From NCBI GenBank assembly GCA_028704265.1, contig JAQVLH010000022.1, forward strand, positions 1 through 10,994: 10,994 nucleotides of DNA, written 5' to 3'. Position 1 is the stretch's first letter; every line of letters begins with the position of its first letter. The translations under genes were made by a program, and so were the position numbers. Shown here piece after piece: positions 1 to 5,488 of the stretch. The notes under the pieces were generated by a model. That model ran no database searches. It had not been told where the DNA came from and saw nothing but the letters and a program-made list of their open reading frames with translations. The DNA comes from Candidatus Nanoarchaeia archaeon. Its GTDB lineage: Archaea > Nanobdellota > Nanobdellia > Tiddalikarchaeales > Tiddalikarchaeaceae.

Positions 1-1
1 T

Positions 2-106
2 AGTGCTTTAAAAAATAAGGATTTATTTTGCACTATCAATAAAGAGGAATCAGCGTATTTTTGCTGTAAAAATTGTAAAATAGAGTGGGAAATGAATCAT
101 AAGTAA
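2..106 (+). CDS. C-terminal end of a zinc-ribbon-like protein (5' cut by window edge)
   Basis: An open frame enters from the left edge and runs 34 codons to a TAA at 104-106. The visible residues include an FC pair, then YFCCKNCKIEW, which has the CxxC plus aromatic spacing of a small zinc ribbon. The upstream Cys near residue 9 of the visible part could belong to the first half of the zinc site. The remaining part of the protein lies outside the window, so the role cannot be read. It converges on the minus-strand gene ending at 134, with 27 bases between the two stops. Other reading frames here are closed early, which supports this one. Confidence 0.5.
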   Translation, partial: SALKNKDLFCTINKEESAYFCCKNCKIEWEMNHK

Positions 107-133
107 GTTAAATGAGTGCTGCGAAGATTATAT

Positions 134-649
134 TTATTTTAGTATTATTTTCTTGTTTATATTATAAATTGAGCTGATATCCATTGAATTATCAATATAA
201 TTACCGAATCCTTCCATTGTGCTTAATAATTCATTATGCAAAACGAATTCAATTTTTTTTGGAATTATTTTATTAATAGAATATATTATTCCTTCAACGC
301 ATTGCCCGATTTTTGAATAATTGATTGTTTGGCCTGCAAAATTTATTATCTTAGGCTTAAAATTTTTAAGTAACTTTTCAAGCTTTATTCCTCCTACAAG
401 TGTTGGATGGCCCTTGTGAGGATAGGTGGGAATCATATAAACATTCTTTTGTTCAGCTTCTTTTTCAAATAATTCTTCTCTTGAATAAGAAATTAATTTT
501 AAAAAAGGTTCATTTAAATCTTTAAGTTTTGAATAAAAAATTATAGTATCTCTTGAATTAATATAATTATCAAACTTTTTTATTAAATCTTCATTAAATT
601 TTTGATAATATGTAAAAGGATGCACTAATACATTAATTTCTGATTTCAT
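134..649 (-). CDS. Small alpha/beta protein, possibly a divergent isochorismatase-like (cysteine hydrolase) protein
   Basis: This is a 171-residue soluble protein with alternating beta strands and helices (INVLVHPF near 5-12, DTIIFYS near 34-40, PKIINFAGQ near 99-107, KIEFVLH near 132-138). The segment from about 86 to 145 reads like the core of the isochorismatase fold: a GxxLxxLL stretch, a strand ending in AGQ, then QCVEG with Cys117 where the nucleophile sits, then another strand. The N-terminal Asp-containing strand of active family members is not evident (VHPF stands there), so catalysis is doubtful. Fold assignment is a resemblance by eye; a truly novel small protein is the alternative. 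It starts 27 nt downstream of the centre of a minus-strand TATA element and diverges from the MFS gene. Confidence 0.6.
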   Translation of the reverse strand: MKSEINVLVHPFTYYQKFNEDLIKKFDNYINSRDTIIFYSKLKDLNEPFLKLISYSREELFEKEAEQKNVYMIPTYPHKGHPTLVGGIKLEKLLKNFKPKIINFAGQTINYSKIGQCVEGIIYSINKIIPKKIEFVLHNELLSTMEGFGNYIDNSMDISSIYNINKKIILK

Positions 650-670
650 AATTATTAATTGGCAAATTTC

Positions 671-680
671 TTTTTAAAAG
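671..680 (-). promoter_or_regulatory. TATA element for the gene starting at 649
   Basis: Read on the minus strand this is CTTTTAAAAA, centred about 27 nt before the ATG at 649. No Shine-Dalgarno-like sequence lies between, so the transcript is probably leaderless. Confidence 0.5.
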
Positions 681-695
681 CTTTTTTGGAAATGA

Positions 696-703
696 TTTTA
701 AAC
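696..703 (+). promoter_or_regulatory. TATA element for the MFS-like gene
   Basis: TTTTAAAC is centred about 26 nt before the ATG at 725, facing away from the minus-strand TATA element at 671-680. The two divergent promoters share a 75-bp spacer. Confidence 0.45.
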
Positions 704-724
704 AAATAAGATATTAATTATTTA

Positions 725-1315
725 ATGGATGGTAAGCATAATTTATTTGATTATTTAAAAGATGTTAATCCTGCTATTAAGATATTACTATTTACTAATT
801 CTTTGGTTTCTTTGGCAAGTTTTATGCTTGGTCCTATTTATGCATTGTTTGTTGTTCAAGTGGGTGGAGATATTCTTGATGCAGGAATAGCAGTAAGTAT
901 TTACGCATTGGCTGCAGCATTAACAACTCTTATTTCAGGAATTTATTCTGATAAAGTGAAAGAAAATGAGCTTATTATGAGTTTAGGTTATTTAATAATG
1001 GGTTTTTCATTTTTCTTGTTTATTTTTGTAAAAGATATTTGGTTCTTATTTATTGTTCAGGCAATTATGGGTTTTGGTGAAGCTATTTATGGGCCAGCTT
1101 TCAATGCTATTTATTCTAAGCATTTAAGCAAAGGTAATGCAGGCAAAGAGTGGAGTTTTTGGCAAATAATGGATTATTTTACAAGAGTAATTGGTGCAGC
1201 AATTGGAGCTTATTTAGTAAGCTTATTTGGATTTCAGCCGGCATTTATAATAATGACTGGATTTTGTGTTTTTAGTGCAGTATTTGTTTATATTTTACCA
1301 AGAAAAGCGCTTTAA
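725..1315 (+). CDS. Half-size MFS transporter-like membrane protein (six predicted helices)
   Basis: The 196 residues contain six hydrophobic segments at about 17-45, 52-73, 83-102, 104-128, 148-168 and 170-191. The loop between helices 2 and 3 carries GIYSDKVKEN (72-81), which matches motif A of the major facilitator superfamily (G-x-x-x-D-R/K). Typical family members have 12 helices in two repeats and about 400 residues, so this is one repeat only. The stop TAA at 1313-1315 is followed by an unrelated gene with its own promoter, and no second half is present downstream, so it is either a genuine half transporter working as a dimer or a decayed fragment. The intact motif and start favour a functional gene. 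Substrate is unknown. Confidence 0.8.
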   Translation: MDGKHNLFDYLKDVNPAIKILLFTNSLVSLASFMLGPIYALFVVQVGGDILDAGIAVSIYALAAALTTLISGIYSDKVKENELIMSLGYLIMGFSFFLFIFVKDIWFLFIVQAIMGFGEAIYGPAFNAIYSKHLSKGNAGKEWSFWQIMDYFTRVIGAAIGAYLVSLFGFQPAFIIMTGFCVFSAVFVYILPRKAL

Positions 1316-1320
1316 TTAAA

Positions 1321-1330
1321 TTTTTAAAAA
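1321..1330 (+). promoter_or_regulatory. TATA element for the nucleotidyltransferase-like gene
   Basis: TTTTTAAAAA is centred about 27 nt before the ATG at 1353. It lies directly after the MFS stop codon, so the gene likely has its own promoter although it is only 37 nt downstream. Confidence 0.5.
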
Positions 1331-1352
1331 GAATAATCTTTTAATAATTATT

Positions 1353-1886
1353 ATGAATTTATTAGATTATTGCGCCGAATTATCAAAAATGCTTCCTAAA
1401 AAGTATCATCATGAATTATGTTTTGTAGGAGGAGTTTTACTTAACAGAAAAATAACTGATGTTGACGTTTTTGTTTATGGATATGATGTAGCTGATATTC
1501 AATTAAAATTACTAAATAAAGAATTTTCAAATGGCAAAGAACTTGAAGTTTTAGATTCTTTATCAACTGATGATTTTTATGACTTAGATAAAAAAATATT
1601 AGATGATAATAATTTAACTAATTATATTTTATCTCAAGGATTAATAAAAAATGTTTCTAGTTATGATTTTAAAAGATTAACTAATGAAGGGATTTTTTTA
1701 ACAAAACTTGCAGCTTTTGAGCAAAGAGAAGATGTAACTCTTAAAGATTTAGAGGATATTAAAATAATTATTAAAAAATTTAATAATAATATTCCTAGTA
1801 ACCTCACAAGTGTGCTTAAAAAATTTGATTTAATTAATACTTATAAAAGAATTAGGGAATGCGTTGATAGAGAATCTTATTATTAA
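1353..1886 (+). CDS. Nucleotidyltransferase-fold protein (MNT / AbiEii / DUF6036-like)
   Basis: The 177-residue protein begins with a short helix and then FVGGVLLNRKITDVDVFV (24-41). The pattern GG, Arg32, then T-D-x-D (35-38) is the signature of minimal nucleotidyltransferases of the AbiEii/MNT/DUF6036 type, with Asp36 and Asp38 as the likely metal ligands. A later stretch, FLTKLAAFEQRED..KDLEDIKIIIKKF (about 115-147), has the KLxAxxxR...KDxxDI pattern that follows the catalytic domain in these families. Such proteins often act as toxins or as partners of HEPN proteins, but no HEPN-like or antitoxin-like neighbour is adjacent here. The substrate is unknown, and the assignment rests on motif reading. 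Confidence 0.7.
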   Translation: MNLLDYCAELSKMLPKKYHHELCFVGGVLLNRKITDVDVFVYGYDVADIQLKLLNKEFSNGKELEVLDSLSTDDFYDLDKKILDDNNLTNYILSQGLIKNVSSYDFKRLTNEGIFLTKLAAFEQREDVTLKDLEDIKIIIKKFNNNIPSNLTSVLKKFDLINTYKRIRECVDRESYY

Positions 1887-1894
1887 CTTCTTTA

Positions 1895-1926
1895 TATATA
1901 GTTTAATGGTTATAATAAACTATATA
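1895..1926. promoter_or_regulatory. Perfect 11-bp inverted repeat, candidate operator
   Basis: TATATAGTTTA (1895-1905) and TAAACTATATA (1916-1926) are exact reverse complements separated by 10 bases. The right arm overlaps the TATA element that drives the following winged-helix gene, so a protein bound here would block TBP binding. The likely ligand is the dimeric winged-helix protein encoded next, which would make it self-repressing. A hairpin terminator for the preceding gene is less likely because the arms are nearly all A/T and no T-run follows. Confidence 0.5.
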
Positions 1927-1928
1927 AA
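1921..1928 (+). promoter_or_regulatory. TATA element for the winged-helix gene
   Basis: TATATAAA is centred about 27 nt before the ATG at 1952, the same spacing as at the other genes in this window. It is only about 9 nt before the ATG at 1934, which argues against that upstream start. Confidence 0.55.
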
Positions 1929-1951
1929 TTGTAATGTTGTATATGTGTTTT

Positions 1952-2239
1952 ATGGGGGAAGAGAAGAAAAGCAATTTAGTTAATCTATTTCTTAGGAATA
2001 AACCAGCATTTATACTTATGAAGATACATGCTTGCTCTAACAAATGCTATGCGAGTAATATTGCAAAAGAAGTTGACTGTACATATTCTCATACAGTAAG
2101 AATTATTCAGCAATTAGAAAAAGAAGGTTTATTAACATTTGATAAAATTGGAAGAATCAAAACAATACTTTTAACTAAAAAAGGTAAAGATATTTCGGAA
2201 ACATTAAAAAAATTAATGACTTTATTTCATTCGGAATAA
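1952..2239 (+). CDS. Small winged-helix transcriptional regulator (MarR-like)
   Basis: The 95-residue protein is a single winged-helix domain. Helix 2 and the recognition helix lie at about 34-57 (ASNIAKEVDCTYSHTVRIIQ), followed by LEKEGLLTF and a wing ending LLTKKGKDI (about 58-81), a pattern common to archaeal MarR-like regulators. The frame is open back to an ATG at 1934, but the TATA element at 1921-1928 leaves room only for a leaderless mRNA starting near 1952, so the third in-frame ATG is preferred. A perfect palindrome overlapping that TATA element suggests autoregulation. The gene ends 2 nt before the convergent stop of the next regulator. Targets are unknown. Confidence 0.8.
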   Translation: MGEEKKSNLVNLFLRNKPAFILMKIHACSNKCYASNIAKEVDCTYSHTVRIIQQLEKEGLLTFDKIGRIKTILLTKKGKDISETLKKLMTLFHSE

Positions 2240-2241
2240 TT

Positions 2242-2679
2242 TTATTTTATTTCATCAATTTTTTCGCAATATTCTATTATTCTATTAACTGAGGCTTCTA
2301 TAAATTCTTTAATTATTTCTTTTTTAAATAAATCCTTTAAATTCATAAATTCGGGCATTCTATATCCATAATCAGTTCTTTCAATTAGGCCATAATCCTT
2401 AAGGCGCAAGATATGTCTTCTTATATTATTTGGAGTTCCTCCATTTAAATCTTTAAATTTTTTAATTATTAAATCAATTGGCAAATATTCCTTATTTTTA
2501 GCTGAAATTACAACTTCATAAAATATTTCACTAATAATGTCTCTCCCGTCACCTGTTTGAAGCAGCCCTATAGAAATTAAAAATTTTCTGCAAAGTTCTT
2601 TTAAATTTTCATTGCTTGGTTTCTCAAATCTTCTTAATGTAATTTCACTTAAAGGATTATCTTTAAATACCTTTTTCAT
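2242..2679 (-). CDS. Helix-turn-helix DNA-binding protein of an archaeal family
   Basis: This 145-residue protein has an N-terminal part with NPLSEITLRRFEKP (8-21) and a helical segment ending in LLQTGDGRDII (39-49), then a winged-helix module at about 68-108 (IDLIIKKF...NNIRRHILRLKDYGLIERTDYGYRM). The C-terminal 35 residues form one amphipathic helix that may dimerise. The whole layout resembles a regulator family I associate with DPANN archaea, but I cannot name it. It is divergent from the small membrane protein at 2714, so control of that gene is a reasonable guess. Convergent with the winged-helix gene ending at 2239. Confidence 0.75.
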   Translation of the reverse strand: MKKVFKDNPLSEITLRRFEKPSNENLKELCRKFLISIGLLQTGDGRDIISEIFYEVVISAKNKEYLPIDLIIKKFKDLNGGTPNNIRRHILRLKDYGLIERTDYGYRMPEFMNLKDLFKKEIIKEFIEASVNRIIEYCEKIDEIK

Positions 2680-2683
2680 AATC

Positions 2684-2691
2684 TTTTAATA
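2684..2691 (+). promoter_or_regulatory. TATA element for the small membrane protein gene
   Basis: TTTTAATA is centred about 27 nt before the ATG at 2714 and only a few bases from the start codon of the divergent gene at 2679. Both promoters lie inside one 34-bp spacer. Confidence 0.4.
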
Positions 2692-2700
2692 TAATGCTTT

Positions 2701-2710
2701 ATTATTTAAC
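2701..2710 (-). promoter_or_regulatory. TATA element for the helix-turn-helix gene starting at 2679
   Basis: On the minus strand this reads GTTAAATAAT and is centred about 27 nt before the ATG at 2679. It abuts the ATG of the plus-strand gene at 2714, so the two promoters are face to face. Confidence 0.4.
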
Positions 2711-2713
2711 AGT

Positions 2714-3058
2714 ATGGTTCAAGTGTCAACTGATAAGCTTATTATTGGAGCTTCATTGATTTTTTTTGTAGGAATCTTCGTTTTTGCAATTATCTTCAAA
2801 GCATTGGCTCTTATTGGCAGTGTTGAGGATTCAATAAGTGTATTAGTAGGCAATGACCCGCAATCAATTAGTTATTATGTTGAAGTTTTTAAAATATTAC
2901 CCTGGATATTAGGATTTCTTTATGTAATCTTTGTAGGAGGAATTATTTATGTTGTTGTTTCTAGAGGAAAAAAAGAAGAAGCTCAAGAAGTTGGTTTGTT
3001 TGGAGAAATTCCAGAAACTGTTAATGAATCTTTTGAAGATATTTTTTACAAGAATTAA
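2714..3058 (+). CDS. Small two-helix membrane protein of unknown function
   Basis: The 114 residues hold two hydrophobic helices, about 9-34 and 60-83, joined by a short polar loop (about 36-58) with GNDPQS. After helix 2 comes SRGKKEE, then an acidic tail (about 84-114) ending EDIFYKN. The positive SRGKK run suggests that the tail is cytoplasmic. No enzyme motif is visible and no family was recognised. Its TAA overlaps the stop of the convergent SIS gene by two bases within a TTAA. It is divergent from an HTH gene, which may regulate it. Confidence 0.75.
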   Translation: MVQVSTDKLIIGASLIFFVGIFVFAIIFKALALIGSVEDSISVLVGNDPQSISYYVEVFKILPWILGFLYVIFVGGIIYVVVSRGKKEEAQEVGLFGEIPETVNESFEDIFYKN

Positions 3059-4101
3059 AGCATGCAATAATAACTTAACCATTCTATTATTAGAATATAT
3101 ATTTGCGATAAAATTATGTCATTCTTTTTTCCTGTTCCTCTAAGATTAATGAATTCAGCAGGATCAATTATTATTATTCTATCTTTTTCAAATCGTTCAG
3201 AAATCATTAAATGCATTTCATTAAATCTGTTCATTGCCTGAACACTAATAAAATTTTCAACAGGCTTTAAAAGAATCCACATTTGGTTAAAATCTTTATT
3301 TAAATATTCTTCAAGTATTAAATTAATAAATTCCTCAGACTGTATCGAGGTTCCTATTAATTTGCATTGTTCTAAAAATTGTATTTGTGAAGCTTTTTTG
3401 CAAATAGGATACCTTGGGCCGTCTCCAATAAAAAAAAGCATGGGATTAGCTAAGCTTTTTATTTTTTTAGCAGACTCAATGCACCATTCATGAAAACTTG
3501 AGCTTTTATTTAATTCACTGAAACTAACAGGCAAATCAACTAATTGAGTTATTAACAAAGGTTCAATATTAATTTTATCTTCTAAAGAATAAATAATGAT
3601 TGTATTTAGTACTGATAAAAAAGTGTTTGAAGTAGTTATGCTTGGGGTAGTAATTATTTCATCTTTTATTGGAATAAATATTTCATATTTTTTATAACCT
3701 TTAAGTGCTGAATAAATACTATCTTTAATTTTATTTTCAAGCTGAGTAATTACAATAATTGAAGCATTTTTGCTTTTTATTTCATTAATAGCGTCAATTA
3801 TATCAATATTTTTTCCTCTTACAGTTAAAAAAAATACAAGAGAATCCTGATTTATTGATTCTGGAGTATAATTTGCAAGAACTCTTGCATTGTAAACCTC
3901 TAATTTTTTATCAGAATATGCATCGCTTAAGTATTTAGAAATCATTGGAATTATGAATTTATCTCCTTCTCCACTTAGAATTACATTTTTTGCTTCTTTT
4001 AGCATCCCTGCCATCTTTTTTAATGATGCTTCATCTTCAGTAGATGCTCTAATTTTCTTATCCTGAGAATTAAGAATTTTTTTTAATTCAGCAATTTCCA
4101 T
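3055..4101 (-). CDS. Degenerate double-SIS-domain protein (phosphosugar isomerase-like)
   Basis: The 348 residues fit two SIS (sugar isomerase) domains in tandem, about 38-175 and 205-345, the layout of GlmS isomerase domains and AgaS-like proteins. In domain 1, VILSGEGDKF (40-49) takes the place of the GxGxS loop and FLTVRGKNID (91-100) takes the place of the usual SxSGxTxD phosphate-binding loop, where the serines and threonine are lost. In domain 2, FFIGDGPRYPICKKAS (223-238) and SEEF (255-258) match the GrGxxYPxAxxxA and EEF landmarks. Loss of the phosphate-binding serines suggests a sensor or an altered ligand rather than a standard isomerase. It follows the primase gene by 31 nt and is last in the minus-strand block. 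Confidence 0.7.
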   Translation of the reverse strand: MEIAELKKILNSQDKKIRASTEDEASLKKMAGMLKEAKNVILSGEGDKFIIPMISKYLSDAYSDKKLEVYNARVLANYTPESINQDSLVFFLTVRGKNIDIIDAINEIKSKNASIIVITQLENKIKDSIYSALKGYKKYEIFIPIKDEIITTPSITTSNTFLSVLNTIIIYSLEDKINIEPLLITQLVDLPVSFSELNKSSSFHEWCIESAKKIKSLANPMLFFIGDGPRYPICKKASQIQFLEQCKLIGTSIQSEEFINLILEEYLNKDFNQMWILLKPVENFISVQAMNRFNEMHLMISERFEKDRIIIIDPAEFINLRGTGKKNDIILSQIYILIIEWLSYYCML

Positions 4102-4124
4102 AATTTATAGGTATATAGTTATGC

Positions 4125-4134
4125 TTAATAAATT
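4125..4134 (-). promoter_or_regulatory. Weak TATA-like element for the SIS gene
   Basis: The minus strand reads AATTTATTAA centred about 28 nt before the ATG at 4101, overlapping the primase stop codon. No Shine-Dalgarno is seen. The match is poorer than at other genes, so read-through from the primase is also possible. Confidence 0.3.
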
Positions 4135-5449
4135 ATTCTTTTTTTATTTTTGGCTCTTTTTTAGGTTTTGGCTCAATTTTTTTAGAATAAACCTTAAAAT
4201 GATAATTTATTGGATTCTTGATTGTTTCGCAAATATTGTCTTTTTTACATATTCCTAAATCCTGATAATACATTTTATTATCGCAATTAGGCGCTAAGTA
4301 TTCGCTTGATTTAAGATTCCAATTAATCTGCGTTTTAATATATGATTCTTTTAAAGGCTCTAAATTCTTTTTATTCCATTCTTCAATTATTTGAAGTATT
4401 TCTTCTTTAGAATAATTGGCGCTTTTAAAATAATTTACCAAGATAAATAAAGCCCTTTTTTTGCCATCTTCCAAACCTTCAAGGATTACTTTTATGCATG
4501 GAGGATATTTTTCCGGAGGTATTTTTTCATAGCTTTTTTCAAAAACCTTTTTTTTGAAAGCTGGTTCAGATAATTTTTCTTCAACATTTTCATAAAATCC
4601 ATAAGCTCGAATAAAAAGTTCATCAGCTTCATTAGGCACTGCTTTTTGTCTATCCATAAATGGTGTTACTGTTTTTACATTCTCAGGTTTTGCAGTGTCA
4701 GTGTCAAATTCTTCAATATCTTCTTTTTTTATAGTAATTGAAACTAAACCTTTTTTTTCATTAATACTGTAAGGCATTCTTATTAAATGCCTTGAAGATA
4801 AAGCTGCTGCATCAATTTCTAGAACTGAATAAGGGTTAAATTCTGAATTTTCAAAGAGTTCTTTTTCAGTTTTTAAAGTTTTTTGCATTATTTGCTCAAT
4901 AGAATTATAATTTAGAATTAATTCAGATAATTTTTTTCTAACAAAAGCTCTTAAATATGAGGCTATTTTTTGTGCAGCTTCTGGAAAAAGTTTTTCCACA
5001 GGCTTATCTTTTACAATTTTAGGAAAACATTCATAAGGAACTGCTATGTGAAAACCTGAACCTCCACTGTATTTTATTCCATAATTTTTAACACTATGGC
5101 ATTCTAATGCGTGGCATAATAATTTAGCGCAAATTTTTGCATAATCTAAAACTTTAGTGTCAATATCTATTATTAAATCCCATCCTTTTCTTAAATCATC
5201 TAAATCATTTTTTGTATTTGTTGCATTTAAACTCATAGGGTTTTTCCATCTTTCAACACTCATATGAAAACTTACTGCACCGCTCCTTACTGCATCAATT
5301 ATTTCTTGCTTATACATTAAAATTGAGGGTCTTGTTCCAAAAAATCCTTTAGAAAACATGACCGCAACTTCTCTATCTTTTCCCTGATTAAGCATTTCAT
5401 TCAATACTTCATCATTATTATAATATTTAAGCAAATCAGCAATATTCAT
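4133..5449 (-). CDS. priSL: Single-chain DNA primase: PriS catalytic domain fused to the PriL iron-sulfur domain
   Basis: The 438-residue enzyme makes RNA/DNA primers for replication. The catalytic part shows the three archaeo-eukaryotic primase motifs: DLIIDID with Asp95 and Asp97, KYSGGSGFHI with Ser128 and His134, and EIDAAALSSRHLIRMPYS with Asp213 and His221. After a linker (about 255-310), residues 316-420 carry PPCIK, a helical block, NCDNKMYY, GIC and NIC, with Cys318, Cys389, Cys401 and Cys407. These match the four cluster ligands and order of the PriL C-terminal Fe-S domain. The N-terminal domain of PriL is absent. The tail (about 423-438) is Lys/Pro/Glu-rich. A TTG at 5452 directly precedes the ATG at 5449; ATG is chosen because it sits 26-27 nt from the TATA centre. 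Nanoarchaeum equitans has a comparable single-chain primase. Confidence 0.92.
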   Translation of the reverse strand: MNIADLLKYYNNDEVLNEMLNQGKDREVAVMFSKGFFGTRPSILMYKQEIIDAVRSGAVSFHMSVERWKNPMSLNATNTKNDLDDLRKGWDLIIDIDTKVLDYAKICAKLLCHALECHSVKNYGIKYSGGSGFHIAVPYECFPKIVKDKPVEKLFPEAAQKIASYLRAFVRKKLSELILNYNSIEQIMQKTLKTEKELFENSEFNPYSVLEIDAAALSSRHLIRMPYSINEKKGLVSITIKKEDIEEFDTDTAKPENVKTVTPFMDRQKAVPNEADELFIRAYGFYENVEEKLSEPAFKKKVFEKSYEKIPPEKYPPCIKVILEGLEDGKKRALFILVNYFKSANYSKEEILQIIEEWNKKNLEPLKESYIKTQINWNLKSSEYLAPNCDNKMYYQDLGICKKDNICETIKNPINYHFKVYSKKIEPKPKKEPKIKKE

Positions 5450-5470
5450 CAAGATTTTTGAATACGCTTA

Positions 5471-5480
5471 TTAATTAAAA
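5471..5480 (-). promoter_or_regulatory. TATA element for the fused primase gene
   Basis: The minus strand reads TTTTAATTAA, centred about 26 nt before the ATG at 5449. It lies in the 36-nt gap behind the HerA stop codon, and no Shine-Dalgarno is visible. Confidence 0.4.
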
Positions 5481-5488
5481 ATTTTTAT

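Noticed and set aside
1353..1886. Toxin-antitoxin pair with the nucleotidyltransferase-like protein as toxin or antitoxin
   Set aside because: Neither neighbour looks like a HEPN protein or an AbiEi-type antitoxin, and each gene appears to have its own promoter.
1895..1926. The palindrome as a hairpin terminator of the nucleotidyltransferase gene
   Set aside because: The arms are nearly all A/T, giving a weak stem, no T-run follows, and the right arm coincides with a well-placed TATA element.
1934..1951. ATG at 1934 (and 1943) as start of the winged-helix gene
   Set aside because: The TATA element centre is only about 9 nt upstream of 1934, whereas other genes keep about 27 nt; 1952 fits that spacing. 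An unseen upstream promoter could still rescue the longer form.
2949..3143. Plus-strand open frame of 64 codons
   Set aside because: It overlaps the end of the two-helix membrane gene in another frame and runs into the convergent SIS gene; its Lys- and Leu/Phe-rich product reflects the shadow of real coding sequence.
5450..5452. TTG at 5452 as the primase start
   Set aside because: It is immediately followed by an ATG at 5449 that has the better codon and the usual TATA spacing.
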